Shown: piece after piece, positions 1 to 9,609 of the stretch
Layout of the letters: every line of letters starts with the position of its first letter
How positions within the stretch are numbered: the stretch's first letter is position 1
DNA from: Kiloniella laminariae
GTDB lineage: Bacteria > Pseudomonadota > Alphaproteobacteria > Kiloniellales > Kiloniellaceae
Direction of reading: 5' to 3'
Length of the DNA: 64,000 nucleotides
NCBI RefSeq assembly: GCF_027214005.1
Contig: NZ_JAPWGY010000002.1
Span: 1-64,000 of the forward strand
Translations under genes and position numbers: made by a program
The notes under the pieces: generated by a model
Database searches by the model: none
Told to the model about the DNA's origin: nothing
The model's input: the letters and a program-made list of their open reading frames with translations, nothing else

Positions 1-70
1 CGGAGATCACCAGCAACGTCAGAACACCAAACGATAACCGCTTGGCAATCAGACCTATCAAATCACCCAT
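1..70 (-). CDS. ABC transporter permease, N-terminal fragment (Dpp/Opp type)
   Basis: Only the first 23 codons lie inside the window; the gene runs off the left edge. The reading starts MGDLIGLIAKRLSFGV and continues hydrophobic, which is the typical start of a DppB/OppB-type inner-membrane permease (basic residues, then the first membrane helix). A GGTGGA ribosome site lies about 5 nt before the ATG. It follows the carnitine genes on the same strand after a gap of about 650 bp, so uptake of a related substrate is possible. With so few residues the family assignment is an inference. Confidence 0.45.
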   Translation of the reverse strand, partial: MGDLIGLIAKRLSFGVLTLLVIS

Positions 71-718
71 CAATCCACCCGAATCATTGTTATTGCCAAT
101 TCTTTTATTGCCCCAAAGCCTCTTCCTGCAGTCGTGATCTTCTTCAGCCTTCCAGCCTCAACCTGTCTAAAAACAGTTCGGAAAACCGCCAGCAGGGCAG
201 CTGCTTTGATTGCTTTGTCTCTGAAGGATACAAAGAGAAGGAGAAAAAGACCCGAAAATTCGAAAGCAGCGTAACAAACCAACAACAAGAGCAGCATGCT
301 CTTTCATGGTATCGCACAGCCACTTATACAGAAAAGAGCTGTCGAGCTCTGTTCTTTCAGGCATTTCATATCTCCCTGGTCCCTGTCATAACAGGGGTAT
401 CCGGTGAAAATTACACAATACACACCGAAGCCCTCTTCAGCGTGCAACGAATTATTCCGGACCAAACTCTAGCCTCTCAGCTTGTTCCCAGTCTTCTCTG
501 GACTGGATTATCCGATATCAGCTTCAACAGCTTGTCGCTGCTTTATTATGCCTGCTCTTCAAGACAGGCAACTGATTCGGTATTTTTTAGAGGCTCTATC
601 CTCTTCAAGCTGCCCTACTTGTGCTTGCTCAAAACCGTCAGAAATGACAATCAAAGATGTCGTAAATCATCAAAAACAGATCTCATTGGAACAAAAGCTC
701 TCAATATGAACCGGAATA
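71..718. other. 648-bp stretch with no supported gene
   Basis: This lies between the ABC permease start and the end of caiD. Short frames exist on both strands: a hydrophobic 75-residue one at 70-297 minus, a 65-residue one at 167-364 minus, and a 115-residue one at 442-789 plus that runs into caiD. None has a good ribosome site or a recognisable family, and the two minus frames overlap each other. It probably holds the promoter for the permease operon. I saw no strong terminator after caiD. Confidence 0.4.
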
Positions 719-1501
719 TCATTGCCCTTTCCAGACCGGAGATCTTTTTTCAACAAAAGCCAAAGACCCTTCTTTGGCATCTTCACTAGCCAGCATCTTT
801 TCATAAAAGCTCCACTGACCACCTCTCATATCCCGATAGCACTCTTCCACATCAAGATTTTCTGTTTTTTCCAATACTTGCTTTACTGCCTGTACCGACA
901 AGGGGGCAGCCTCAAGAATTTGCCGGGCAAGTGTTCTGGCGGCAGTCATCAACTGGTCTCCGGGAACAACCTGATTGACCAGCCCCCAGCTTGCGGCTTC
1001 TTCAGCAGAAAGACGTTTACCCGTCCATAACAGCTCTAACGCCAGTGCCCGTGGCAGGCGCTTGGGCAGACGAAATGAGGCTGCATCCGCGATCAGGCCA
1101 ACTTTTGCTTCTGGCAAGAAGAATTGTGCATGTTCGGCTGCAACGACAAGATCGGCCGAGAGCGCCAGTTCGAACCCGCCGCCCACAGCCATACCGTTCA
1201 CAGCAGCAATAATCGGCTTATAGCATCCCTTCAGTTCGGTTATCCCTGCAAAGCCCCCGGGGCCATAATCACTGTCTGGTGCTTCCCCTTCACTGCTGGC
1301 AACCAGATCCCAACCTGCAGAAAAGAACTTTTCCCCACCCCCGGTAATGATGGCGACACGCAGATCCGGATCATCACGGAACTCACAAAACAGTTCCCCC
1401 ATTTCCCTGCTGGTTGCGGCATCAATAGCATTGGCTTTGGGTCGATCAAGTACAACTTCCAGGATCCCGTCCTGGCGATGAACTTTAAGTACTTCAGACA
1501 T
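719..1501 (-). CDS. caiD: Crotonobetainyl-CoA hydratase / carnitinyl-CoA dehydratase (CaiD)
   Basis: Crotonase-family enzyme that interconverts crotonobetainyl-CoA and L-carnitinyl-CoA in the cytoplasm. It is 260 residues, close to the 261 of E. coli CaiD, and shares long near-identical stretches with it: [28 protein letters not shown] and a C-terminal [11 protein letters not shown]. Both catalytic glutamates of the family are present, E111 in GGGFEL and E131 in LPEAKVG. Just after E131 the usual PDSGG loop is replaced by ADAAS and is one residue shorter. The start overlaps the end of the upstream acyl-CoA synthetase gene by 8 bp, so the two are translationally coupled. The neighbours support gamma-butyrobetaine/carnitine catabolism. 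Confidence 0.9.
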   Translation of the reverse strand: MSEVLKVHRQDGILEVVLDRPKANAIDAATSREMGELFCEFRDDPDLRVAIITGGGEKFFSAGWDLVASSEGEAPDSDYGPGGFAGITELKGCYKPIIAAVNGMAVGGGFELALSADLVVAAEHAQFFLPEAKVGLIADAASFRLPKRLPRALALELLWTGKRLSAEEAASWGLVNQVVPGDQLMTAARTLARQILEAAPLSVQAVKQVLEKTENLDVEECYRDMRGGQWSFYEKMLASEDAKEGSLAFVEKRSPVWKGQ

Positions 1502-3578
1502 TGTTTTCTTTCTCCCTTTCGGCCATCCGGATCATCGCATCTGCAACAATCACCCCCCGCCCCTCGGGCAAGACCATAACAGGATTGATGTCCAATTCAG
1601 CAAGTCTGCTGTCATTTTCCACCACAAAACGGGCTACAGCTTCAACAGCGTCCAGCAAGGCCGGGATATCTCCGCGCGCCTTGCCCCGATATCCATTCAT
1701 CAGGGGAAAGAGCTTGAGACTGCGCAAGCCGGCATGAATATCATCGCGTGAAGCTGGTAATAACAGGGCACAGGAATCCTTGATCAATTCAACCAGCACA
1801 CCCCCTGTACCGATAACCAGTGAGAGACCAAACTGCGGGTCCCGGGTCACACCAATGATAATCTCAGCAACAGAATCAGTGACCATCTGTTCGACCAGAA
1901 CCCTGTCCGAGAGCTGCGCCATTCCCACTGCCGCAGCCTGAACCGATGCGACAGAGGTGAGGTTAAGAGCTACTCCCCCCGCCTCGGTCTTGTGTGCCAA
2001 ATCTGCACTGACGGCTTTGACAACGACCGGGAACCCAATTTCTTCTGCAGTCCTGCCTGCATCATTGATTGCAACTGCTTTGCTTTTTGGCACCTTTAGG
2101 CCATAGCCACTCAACAGGCGTTTTGCCGTGGCCTCATCCAGCATGGTGACCCTGCCTTCCAGCTCTTGGCAAGTACGCAAGGATGTTGGTCTGTTTTTGG
2201 CAGAAATTTCATTCCAGCAACGCCCGATCCAGGCAGCAGATTTTATCGCCTTCAATCCATCTTCCAGCCCCTGAAGCGGCACCACGCCGTTTGCCAAAAG
2301 AAGTACCCTGGCATATTCAGGCAGGTTCTCTGGCAAGGTCGAGATAACTGCAGCCTGCCCCCCCGATGCCTCCTGAGCCGAGATCATCGCCTGCAGGGCT
2401 TTGTCCCAATCGGGCGCTCCCCCAAGTTTTGCCTTGGGATAGTCCAGCACCAGAAGTGTGACATCGTATCCCCCTTGCATAACACGGGTAAAACAAGCCG
2501 CCTTCTCGTCAAGGTTCCCCCAGATATAGGTGTGATAATCAAAAGGATTGGAGACTGTAACCTTTTCCCCCATCTGGATTTGCAATTCTGATTTCTGCTG
2601 TTCTGGAATAGCCCCGAACTGTAAATCGAGCTTGCTGCCCAGATCAGCCATCAGAGCCGCCTCTCCCCCGGAACAACTCAGGGAAGCAATGTTGGTTCCC
2701 TTGGCTGGACCGACAACATGAAGGAACTTCAAAGTCTCAATCAGTTCGGAAAGCGTAAAAACCCTGGCAACACCAATCCGGTTAAAAAGTGTGCTGTAGA
2801 GAGTATCTGATCCGGCTAGGGAAGAGGTATGACTCATGGTCAACTGCGCCCCGATTTCGGACCCTCCGGCCTTCAATACAATTATTGGAACCCTTTTCTG
2901 ACGCGCTTTTTCTACTGCACGACAAAAAGCGGGTATATCATCAATCCCCTCAACATGCAGGCCGATTGCCGTGACACGATCATCTTCACACAGGGCTTCG
3001 ATATAATCAGCAAATGAGAGGATCGTCTGGTTGCCGACCGAAATCATATAAGACAGAGGCAGCGATCTTTCCTGCATCGTCAGACTGATTCCGATATTGC
3101 CACTCTGAGAAATAATGGCGACACCACGCCCAATCTTTTCGCCACCATGTTGATCTGGCCAGAGTGCCGCGCCATCGAGATAATTCAAAAGGCCGTAACA
3201 ATTCGGTCCGACCACAGCAAGATCACCCGCCTTTGCCAACAAGGCCTCGTGATAGGGGTGCCCGTCAGATGTTTCTGAAAAGCCTGACGCATAACAGACG
3301 GCACCTCCCGCGCCTCTCTCGGCCAACTGTGCAATCGTCTCGACCGCCGGGCCACGGGGAATGGCGATAAAGGCAGCATCCGGCGCAGAAGGCAAACTGG
3401 CAATATCAGCAAAGCAAGCCAAATCCCCCAGCGTTTCACGCTTGGGATTAACCGGCCAGATATCCCCCGAATAACCCATAAGCCTGCACTGCCGGATTAC
3501 TTCGGCTGCTTCCCGACCTCCGACAACAGCAATGGATTTGGGACTGAGGAGACGCCTTATATTCGAAAGACGGGACAT
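1494..3578 (-). CDS. Fused ADP-forming acyl-CoA synthetase, probable (gamma-butyro)betaine/carnitine CoA ligase
   Basis: This 694-residue protein joins the alpha and beta halves of an NDP-forming acyl-CoA synthetase. The N-terminal CoA-binding and succinyl-CoA-ligase-like domains cover about residues 1-460. The expected phospho-histidine is H250, in the [10 protein letters not shown] motif. An ATP-grasp domain covers about 478-690. The family makes acyl-CoA from acid, CoA and ATP, releasing ADP and phosphate. Here it overlaps caiD by 8 bp and follows an acyl-CoA dehydrogenase by 66 bp, so the likely job is activating gamma-butyrobetaine, crotonobetaine or carnitine in place of the AMP-forming CaiC. 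The substrate is inferred from context. Confidence 0.85.
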   Translation of the reverse strand: MSRLSNIRRLLSPKSIAVVGGREAAEVIRQCRLMGYSGDIWPVNPKRETLGDLACFADIASLPSAPDAAFIAIPRGPAVETIAQLAERGAGGAVCYASGFSETSDGHPYHEALLAKAGDLAVVGPNCYGLLNYLDGAALWPDQHGGEKIGRGVAIISQSGNIGISLTMQERSLPLSYMISVGNQTILSFADYIEALCEDDRVTAIGLHVEGIDDIPAFCRAVEKARQKRVPIIVLKAGGSEIGAQLTMSHTSSLAGSDTLYSTLFNRIGVARVFTLSELIETLKFLHVVGPAKGTNIASLSCSGGEAALMADLGSKLDLQFGAIPEQQKSELQIQMGEKVTVSNPFDYHTYIWGNLDEKAACFTRVMQGGYDVTLLVLDYPKAKLGGAPDWDKALQAMISAQEASGGQAAVISTLPENLPEYARVLLLANGVVPLQGLEDGLKAIKSAAWIGRCWNEISAKNRPTSLRTCQELEGRVTMLDEATAKRLLSGYGLKVPKSKAVAINDAGRTAEEIGFPVVVKAVSADLAHKTEAGGVALNLTSVASVQAAAVGMAQLSDRVLVEQMVTDSVAEIIIGVTRDPQFGLSLVIGTGGVLVELIKDSCALLLPASRDDIHAGLRSLKLFPLMNGYRGKARGDIPALLDAVEAVARFVVENDSRLAELDINPVMVLPEGRGVIVADAMIRMAEREKENNV

Positions 3579-3644
3579 GGCTCTTTTATACTCCGAAAGA
3601 CAAGCTAACCCTGAAGAAAAAAATTAATTCCCCAACCAAAGGAA

Positions 3645-4805
3645 CTAGGCACCAAGAGGACGAAGCAGACCACGGGAAATGATATGACGTTGTATTTCAC
3701 TCGTCCCGTCCCAGATCCGCTCTACTCTTGCATCGCGCCAGAAGCGTTCAATGGGAAGTTCAGACATCAGGCCCATGCCTCCAAAAATCTGCAGGGTTTC
3801 ATCTGTCACCCGCCCCAGCATTTCAGTCGCATAAAGTTTGGCCATCGCGATATCCTGATCTGCGGGCAGGCCCTGATCCAGTTTCCAGGCAGCGCCGAGT
3901 GTCATATATTCGGCAGCCTGGATTTCTGTAGCCATATCAGCAAGTTTGAAAGAAACGCCTTGGAATTTTCCAATGGCCTGACCGAACTGTTTGCGCTCGG
4001 CCGCCCATTCAACCGCCATATCAAAACAACGTTGCGCCCGGCCTACAGCCAAAGCCGCAACAGTCAGGCGGGTTGCCCCAAGCCAGGTGTTGGCCTCGTC
4101 AAAACCACAACCCTCTTCACCCAAAATCTGGGCTGAAGAAACCCGGCAGTTATCAAAATTCAGGATCGAATTGTTATACCCCCGGTGTGATACACACTGA
4201 TAGCCATCCCGAATTTCAAATCCTGGTGTATCCCGATCTATCAGGAAACAGGTGATGCGTTTTTTCGGACCGCGAGAAGTCTCCTCCTCCCCAGTGGCAA
4301 TAAAAACGATCGCAAAATCAGCTTCATCCGCATGGGTGATAAAGTGCTTTGTTCCATTGATGATCCAGTCATCCCCATCTTTTATGGCAGAAGCTTTCAT
4401 AGACCGGACATCGGATCCAGCGTCAGGTTCGGTCAAGGCTATACAGTCGATCTTCTCGCCCCGTATTGCTGGATTGAGATACTTCTCGACCTGTTCACCT
4501 GTACAGCCACAAAGAATATTCGATGGTCGGCCAAATATGACACTAAGTGCCTGAGAAGCCCGTCCGAGTTCCCGTTCCAGCAATGTCATGGTCACATGAT
4601 CAAGGCCACCGCCACCAAACTGTTCGGGAATGTTCGCGGCATAAAACCCCATATCCAGTACTTTTTGCCGGATATCTCTGGTGATTTCAGCTGGTACATG
4701 TCCCTTGGCCTCAACGATTGCCTCGTGCGGATAGAGTTCTTTTTCAACAAACTCCCGGACAGTGTCCACGACCATTTGCTGTTCTTGCGTAAGGCCGAAT
4801 TCCAT
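3645..4805 (-). CDS. Acyl-CoA dehydrogenase, probable gamma-butyrobetainyl-CoA dehydrogenase
   Basis: A flavoprotein of 386 residues with the standard acyl-CoA dehydrogenase layout: alpha-helical N-domain, beta domain with the FAD/substrate motif LTEPDAGSDVRS at 124-135, and C-terminal helical domain ending in a GTSEIQR motif. In the operon it would oxidise gamma-butyrobetainyl-CoA to crotonobetainyl-CoA, which CaiD then hydrates. The position that carries the catalytic glutamate in medium-chain enzymes is aspartate here (D366 in IWDGT), and the alternative position of the isovaleryl type is not acidic (T245-R246). E. coli CaiA also lacks a glutamate at the first position. Family is certain; substrate is inferred. 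Confidence 0.85.
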   Translation of the reverse strand: MEFGLTQEQQMVVDTVREFVEKELYPHEAIVEAKGHVPAEITRDIRQKVLDMGFYAANIPEQFGGGGLDHVTMTLLERELGRASQALSVIFGRPSNILCGCTGEQVEKYLNPAIRGEKIDCIALTEPDAGSDVRSMKASAIKDGDDWIINGTKHFITHADEADFAIVFIATGEEETSRGPKKRITCFLIDRDTPGFEIRDGYQCVSHRGYNNSILNFDNCRVSSAQILGEEGCGFDEANTWLGATRLTVAALAVGRAQRCFDMAVEWAAERKQFGQAIGKFQGVSFKLADMATEIQAAEYMTLGAAWKLDQGLPADQDIAMAKLYATEMLGRVTDETLQIFGGMGLMSELPIERFWRDARVERIWDGTSEIQRHIISRGLLRPLGA

Positions 4806-5004
4806 AAGCTGCTCCTGTTCATTACTGACTCTATGGTCTATCCACCTGAAAATTCAAACATTGAAAAGAATAGACACAAGGCATCCTTTCCCGTTGATCA
4901 AGTTCATGATCAGGGATCAGATCGTTATTTTTCTAACCCCGAGAGGTTCAGGCGAACAGGCTCCAGGTCAACAGCAGCAGGCCATTGCCCCGGAGCCATA
5001 AACG

Positions 5005-6501
5005 TCACCCCTTGGCCGGGGGAACAGCCATCTCGCGGCTGCGGTATTCAGGTTGCGGCAGAGTTGTATGAGCATCCATGATCTTCTGCAGAATTTCGAG
5101 CACTTCAGGCTTTGCCGGGCAGGCCCGTCCCGCAGCCGTATCCACATGCAGAACCATCTGCTCTCCCGTCGCCAAAAGCGTGTTGTCTTTGGCATGATAG
5201 AGATTGTGGACAAAATGCAGGCGTTTGTTATCCAGCCCCAATAACTGGGTTGTGACTTTCAACGGTGCCTGCGCCGCAACTTCTTTAACATTATAGATAT
5301 GGGTTTCCACGGTGTAATAGGAATTGCCCTGTGCATGATAGACATCATTCACACCGACATACCGATAAAGCGCATCCGAGGCATCACCAAAGACCTGAAG
5401 ATATCTGGACTCTGTCATATGACCGTTATAGTCCACCCATTCAGGATGAACCTTGTCGCTATGGAGTTCCAGCGGGCGGCTCAGGTCATCAGAAGGTGAC
5501 CATTCAGTTGATCCGTTTGTCTCTTGATACTGCCGCTCGTCATCCTCTTTAAGCGTGCGGCCAGAGGCATAGTTAAATGTACGCAGAGACTGCATGATCG
5601 AAACCAGGCAGTTATCCCTGAGCTGCTCAAGATCCCGAATGGAATACCCTTTTGACTGCTCCTGCGTTCCTTCAACCATCCGATCAATCAACTGGTCCGT
5701 AAGTTCAGGGGCTTTCAGCTTGGTCCAGGGAAGCTGGAGTGCCGGGCCGAACTGTTCCAGCATGTGACGCATGCCCTGCTCGCCGCCAGCAAGGTGGAAG
5801 GTCAGGCAAGTTCCCATAAAGGCCCAGCGCAGGCCCGGGCCATAGATGATTGCCTGGTCGATTTCATCCGTTGTCGCAACACCTTCGGCAACCATATGCA
5901 GGGTTTCCCGCCAAAGGGCTTCCTGCAGACGGTCAGAAATGTAGCCTTCGATTTCCTTGCGGACCTTGAGCGCATGCATACCGATAGAAGTATAGAAAGC
6001 CATGGCTTCAGTGATATAGCGCTCTTCGGTTTTTTCGCCTCCCAGCACCTCAACCAGCGGCAAAAGATAGACCGGATTGAAAGGATGACCGATCAGGACC
6101 CTTTCAGGCCTGATACAGTCCGCCTGGATTCTGGTTGGGAGCAGGCCCGAAGAACTGGAAGCAATGATCACTTCCGGGCCAACATGTTTACTGATTTCAG
6201 CCAGAAGGTTACGTTTGAGGTCTTCGCGTTCAGGCGCATTTTCCTGAACAAAATCGGCCTGGGCAACGGCCTCGGCCAGATTTGTCGTGAAGCTTAATGT
6301 CCCTTTTTTCCGGCGAGGGGCAAGACTGAGATTTGCCAGGGCTGGTTCTGCATTGGCAATAACTTCGCGCAGGCCACGTTCTGCCGCAGCAGTAACGTCT
6401 GTCACAACAACATTGATGCCCCGATGGAGGCAGCGTGCGGCCCAACCAGCACCGATAACACCAGCGCCGACAATAGCGACTGTCTTGATTTCACGGCTCA
6501 T
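5005..6501 (-). CDS. lcdH: L-carnitine dehydrogenase fused to betainyl-CoA thioesterase
   Basis: A two-domain protein of 498 residues. Residues 1 to about 320 form a 3-hydroxyacyl-CoA-dehydrogenase-type domain with the NAD motif GAGVIG (12-17) and the catalytic histidine H139 in IGHPFNP; it oxidises L-carnitine to 3-dehydrocarnitine. Residues about 346-490 form a hot-dog thioesterase domain of the 4-hydroxybenzoyl-CoA type, with the WVDYNGHM motif at 355-362. The same fusion is known from rhizobial carnitine pathways, where the second domain hydrolyses betainyl-CoA to glycine betaine. It sits 30 bp after the BKACE gene, whose product makes betainyl-CoA, so the two form a two-gene unit. Confidence 0.9.
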   Translation of the reverse strand: MSREIKTVAIVGAGVIGAGWAARCLHRGINVVVTDVTAAAERGLREVIANAEPALANLSLAPRRKKGTLSFTTNLAEAVAQADFVQENAPEREDLKRNLLAEISKHVGPEVIIASSSSGLLPTRIQADCIRPERVLIGHPFNPVYLLPLVEVLGGEKTEERYITEAMAFYTSIGMHALKVRKEIEGYISDRLQEALWRETLHMVAEGVATTDEIDQAIIYGPGLRWAFMGTCLTFHLAGGEQGMRHMLEQFGPALQLPWTKLKAPELTDQLIDRMVEGTQEQSKGYSIRDLEQLRDNCLVSIMQSLRTFNYASGRTLKEDDERQYQETNGSTEWSPSDDLSRPLELHSDKVHPEWVDYNGHMTESRYLQVFGDASDALYRYVGVNDVYHAQGNSYYTVETHIYNVKEVAAQAPLKVTTQLLGLDNKRLHFVHNLYHAKDNTLLATGEQMVLHVDTAAGRACPAKPEVLEILQKIMDAHTTLPQPEYRSREMAVPPAKG

Positions 6502-6531
6502 TCTTTATGTCCTATCTGAACAAAATGGATA

Positions 6532-7425
6532 TCAACGTTGTTTTTTTGCTGCGAATTTCTTGCGCGCTTCTTCTGCGTTCAGGGTCCGGGCCCCCATTCT
6601 TTCGATGATCTCTTTGGCGCGAGAAACCAGCTGGCCGTTGCTGGCCAGTACACCGCGTTCAAGATAGAGGTTATCTTCAAGCCCGACCCGGACATGACCG
6701 CCAAAAATCACTGACTGGGCAGCCATGGCCATCTGTGTTGGCCCAACACCAAAAGAACCCCAGTTGGCGCCTTCTGGCAGCATGTTTCGCATTGCCAGCA
6801 TGGTCTCGCCATTGGCTTCCGCAGCATAGGGGATACCCAGGCAAAGCTGGAACAGTGGTGGCGCATCAATCAGCCCTTCGGACATAAGCTGTTTTGCCAT
6901 CCAGATGTGTCCCAGCTCAAAAGCCTCGATTTCAGGCTTTACTTCCATCTTCTGGATCAGCGCACACATCTCGCGCAGCATATCGGGCGTGGAAACATAG
7001 GCGTAATCACTGAAGTTCAGAGAACCACAATCAAGCGTACAGATTTCGGGACGCAGAAGGTCGATATGCTTCAGGCGATCAACAGGTGACAGCATATCCG
7101 TACCCGGACCACCATTGTTTGGATTGGCAGGGTCGGGAACAAATTCTCCCCCCATACCAGCCGTGATATTGATGACAACATCAACACCCGTCTTGTTCAT
7201 CTTGTCGCGCAGAAGACCAACTGTTTCTGCATAAAGATTAATGTCGTTACTGGCCTGGCCCGTATCCGGGTTACGGACGTGGAGATGAGCCACTGCAGCG
7301 CCCGCCTTTGCCGCTTCAATCGCCGCATCTGAAATTTCTTCAGGTGTTACCGGAACATTCGTATGCCGGTCTTTTTTTATACCGGATCCTGTAACGGGGC
7401 AGGTAATGATCACTTCATTGTTCAT
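6532..7425 (-). CDS. BKACE-family 3-dehydrocarnitine cleavage enzyme (DUF849)
   Basis: Beta-keto acid cleavage enzyme of 297 residues. The zinc-binding residues of the family are visible: H47 and H49 in AHLHVRNPDTG and H244 in FGGHVRVGLEDN, followed by the acidic pair E250-D251. The expected reaction is 3-dehydrocarnitine plus acetyl-CoA giving betainyl-CoA plus acetoacetate. The next gene encodes the carnitine dehydrogenase/thioesterase fusion, which supplies the substrate and consumes the product. This is the first gene of the minus-strand operon and is divergent from the CdhR-like regulator across 158 bp, where the shared promoters must lie. Confidence 0.88.
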   Translation of the reverse strand: MNNEVIITCPVTGSGIKKDRHTNVPVTPEEISDAAIEAAKAGAAVAHLHVRNPDTGQASNDINLYAETVGLLRDKMNKTGVDVVINITAGMGGEFVPDPANPNNGGPGTDMLSPVDRLKHIDLLRPEICTLDCGSLNFSDYAYVSTPDMLREMCALIQKMEVKPEIEAFELGHIWMAKQLMSEGLIDAPPLFQLCLGIPYAAEANGETMLAMRNMLPEGANWGSFGVGPTQMAMAAQSVIFGGHVRVGLEDNLYLERGVLASNGQLVSRAKEIIERMGARTLNAEEARKKFAAKKQR

Positions 7426-7583
7426 CTTTTCGTTCTCTTCTTGCTATCACGTCTTGTTTTCTGGTGACCCAGTGGAAACCGCCCCCGGGAATCTGACAAA
7501 CAGTGTATGACGAATCTGGATAACAATTTTACATTTCGCACAAGATATGAAACATTTTCCCCAAACATCATCGGAGCGTTCAG

Positions 7584-8561
7584 ATGTATCTGTTTGGTAA
7601 ACCGGCAACCGAAAAACCGCAAAAAATAGCCTTCCTGCTGGTTCCGGGATTTTCCCTTCTCTGTTTCTCCTCTGCACTTGAACCAATGCGTGCCGCCAAT
7701 ATCAAGGCCGGAGAAAAACTCTATGAATGGAAAATCTATTCGATTTCAGGTGCATCGGTGCGCGCAAGTAACAACATGGATATCAACGTCGATGCGGAAC
7801 TTTCTCCAAGCCTCCAGATCCCGGTTCTGATTATCTGCGCCAGTTATGATGTCGAGAAAAGTTACACCGAAACTCTGGCATCCAATCTGCGAAAGCTCCG
7901 TTCCAAAGGAACCGAATTTGGTGGCATGGATACCGGGAGTGAAATTCTGGCCAAAGCCGGATTGCTCAATGGTTACAAGGCCACAGTCCACTGGGAAAAC
8001 TTTGAAAGTTTTACAGAAACTTTTCCGAACGTTCAGGCCGAGCGGGATCTCTATGTCGTTGATCGGAACCGCTTCACTTCCGGTGGCGGCACCACCAGTC
8101 TGGATATGATGCTGCAATTGATCCGTGTTCAATATGGTCTGAAACTGTCAACAGAAGTAGCGGACCAGTTCATTTATCAACGCTTCAGGGAAGGAAATAA
8201 CCCTCAGCGTCTTGCTTCGCAAAACCCCCTGATTATGAACAACCCGGTCTTGTCCAGAACCATCGAAATGATGGAAGCGAATATCGAAACGCCTTATCTG
8301 ATACCCGAATTGGCACAGGAAATAGAAACCTCGGTCCGCGAACTGGAACGCCTGTTCAAGAAATATCTCAAGTCCTCGCCGGGTAGCTATTACCGTAACC
8401 TGCGTCTGGATGTTGCCCAGCGACTTTTAAAACAGACTGATCTCTCTATACTGGATGTAGCGATCCGCTGCGGGTTCAATTCGGCAACCTCCTTTGCCAG
8501 AAGTTACCGTAACAGATATGGGCAGGCTCCCCGAACCAGCCGCATGATTATTCAGCCATAA
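7584..8561 (+). CDS. cdhR: GlxA-family AraC-type regulator, likely CdhR (carnitine catabolism)
   Basis: Transcription factor of 325 residues. The N-terminal half is a DJ-1/PfpI-like (class I glutamine-amidotransferase fold) sensor domain starting KIAFLLVPGFSL, and the C-terminal ~100 residues are a double helix-turn-helix AraC domain (RLDVAQRLL and RCGFNSATSFARSYRNRYG). This matches CdhR/GbdR regulators, which sense carnitine or glycine betaine. A GGAG ribosome site lies 7 nt before the ATG. The gene is divergent from the carnitine operon, which it probably activates. Carnitine rather than betaine specificity is inferred from position. Confidence 0.82.
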   Translation: MYLFGKPATEKPQKIAFLLVPGFSLLCFSSALEPMRAANIKAGEKLYEWKIYSISGASVRASNNMDINVDAELSPSLQIPVLIICASYDVEKSYTETLASNLRKLRSKGTEFGGMDTGSEILAKAGLLNGYKATVHWENFESFTETFPNVQAERDLYVVDRNRFTSGGGTTSLDMMLQLIRVQYGLKLSTEVADQFIYQRFREGNNPQRLASQNPLIMNNPVLSRTIEMMEANIETPYLIPELAQEIETSVRELERLFKKYLKSSPGSYYRNLRLDVAQRLLKQTDLSILDVAIRCGFNSATSFARSYRNRYGQAPRTSRMIIQP

Positions 8562-8610
8562 ACAAACGCAGGATTGTCCCATACCATCCTGATACACAAG
8601 GAAACAGACA

Positions 8611-9522
8611 ATGAGTTGGCTCCCCGGTACAGATTCTGGCGCGCTTGATGATCCACAATCTGTAGAAATGGTCATTATTCCCCGGACCGGTGATATCGGG
8701 AACTTCGAGGTCAAACGCGCCCTTCCCTTCCGCCGAAAAAGGATGGTTGGCCCCTTCATTTTCTGGGACCAGATGGGACCGGGCGAATTTTTAACCGGAC
8801 AGGGAATTGACGTCCGCCCCCACCCTCATATTGGCCTTTCGACAGTCACTTATCTTTTTAATGGCACCATGGATCATAAGGATTCCTTGGGCAACGACAT
8901 GCGTATTGTCCCGGGCGATGTCAATCTGATGACCGCAGGTTCCGGTATTGTCCATTCTGAACGTACGGGCCATGACATACGCGAAACACCCTCAAACCTC
9001 TATGGCATCCAAAGCTGGATTGCCCAGCCCAAAAGCCATGAGGCCGGGGCCCCGGCTTTCGAGCATACTGACGTCAAAAAACTCCCCCGTTTTGATGCAG
9101 ATGGTATACAGGGGCGCGTCATTCTGGGAGAATTCGACGGGATCAAATCCCCCGCCTCTACCCAGTGGGAAACCCTCTATGTTGATCTCAACCTGTCTGG
9201 CGGTGCCCGGCTGCCCATTTCTGCAACAACCGAAGAACGCGCCATCTATGTCCTGAAAGGGCAGATTGAGATCGCGGGTGTTGTCTATGATCCTGAACAG
9301 ATGATGGTTCTGCGCCCGGGAGACAAGATCACAGTCAAGGCGCTTGATGACGTCCGCATGATGCTGCTCGGGGGCGCAGCTATGGATGGCCCGCGCTATA
9401 TCTGGTGGAATTTTGTTTCGTCCTCCAAAGATCAGCTGGAACAGGCAAAAGAAGACTGGCGCAAGGGACGTTTTGCCAAGGTCCCCGGCGACGAAAAAGA
9501 ATTCATCCCCCTGCCGGAGTAG
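8611..9522 (+). CDS. Pirin family protein
   Basis: A bicupin protein of 303 residues. The N-terminal cupin has the pirin hallmarks PFIFWDQMGPGEF, DVRPHPHIGLSTVTYLF, HKDSLGN and GSGIVHSER, which include the histidines that bind the metal. The C-terminal cupin carries the weaker family repeat. Some pirins are quercetin 2,3-dioxygenases, others act as cofactors of regulators; the sequence does not decide between these. It lies 49 bp after cdhR on the same strand and may be co-transcribed. An AAGGAAA ribosome site precedes the ATG. Confidence 0.88.
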   Translation: MSWLPGTDSGALDDPQSVEMVIIPRTGDIGNFEVKRALPFRRKRMVGPFIFWDQMGPGEFLTGQGIDVRPHPHIGLSTVTYLFNGTMDHKDSLGNDMRIVPGDVNLMTAGSGIVHSERTGHDIRETPSNLYGIQSWIAQPKSHEAGAPAFEHTDVKKLPRFDADGIQGRVILGEFDGIKSPASTQWETLYVDLNLSGGARLPISATTEERAIYVLKGQIEIAGVVYDPEQMMVLRPGDKITVKALDDVRMMLLGGAAMDGPRYIWWNFVSSSKDQLEQAKEDWRKGRFAKVPGDEKEFIPLPE

Positions 9523-9544
9523 GCTGACCTAACCGCTGGAACAA

Positions 9545-9570
9545 AAGAAGGGAGCCCTGGCCCCCTTCTT
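9545..9570. terminator. Hairpin between convergent pirin and dehydrogenase genes
   Basis: An 8-bp perfect stem (AAGAAGGG with CCCTTCTT) closes a 10-nt loop in the 87-bp gap between two convergent genes. There is no clear T-run on either side, so its role as a terminator is uncertain. Confidence 0.4.
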
Positions 9571-9609
9571 CTGTCATCACAAGATCACAACTCTGATCCC
9601 AAGCTCTCG

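Noticed and set aside
442-789. 115-residue plus-strand frame
   Set aside because: It overlaps the 3' end of caiD, has no ribosome site and no family resemblance.
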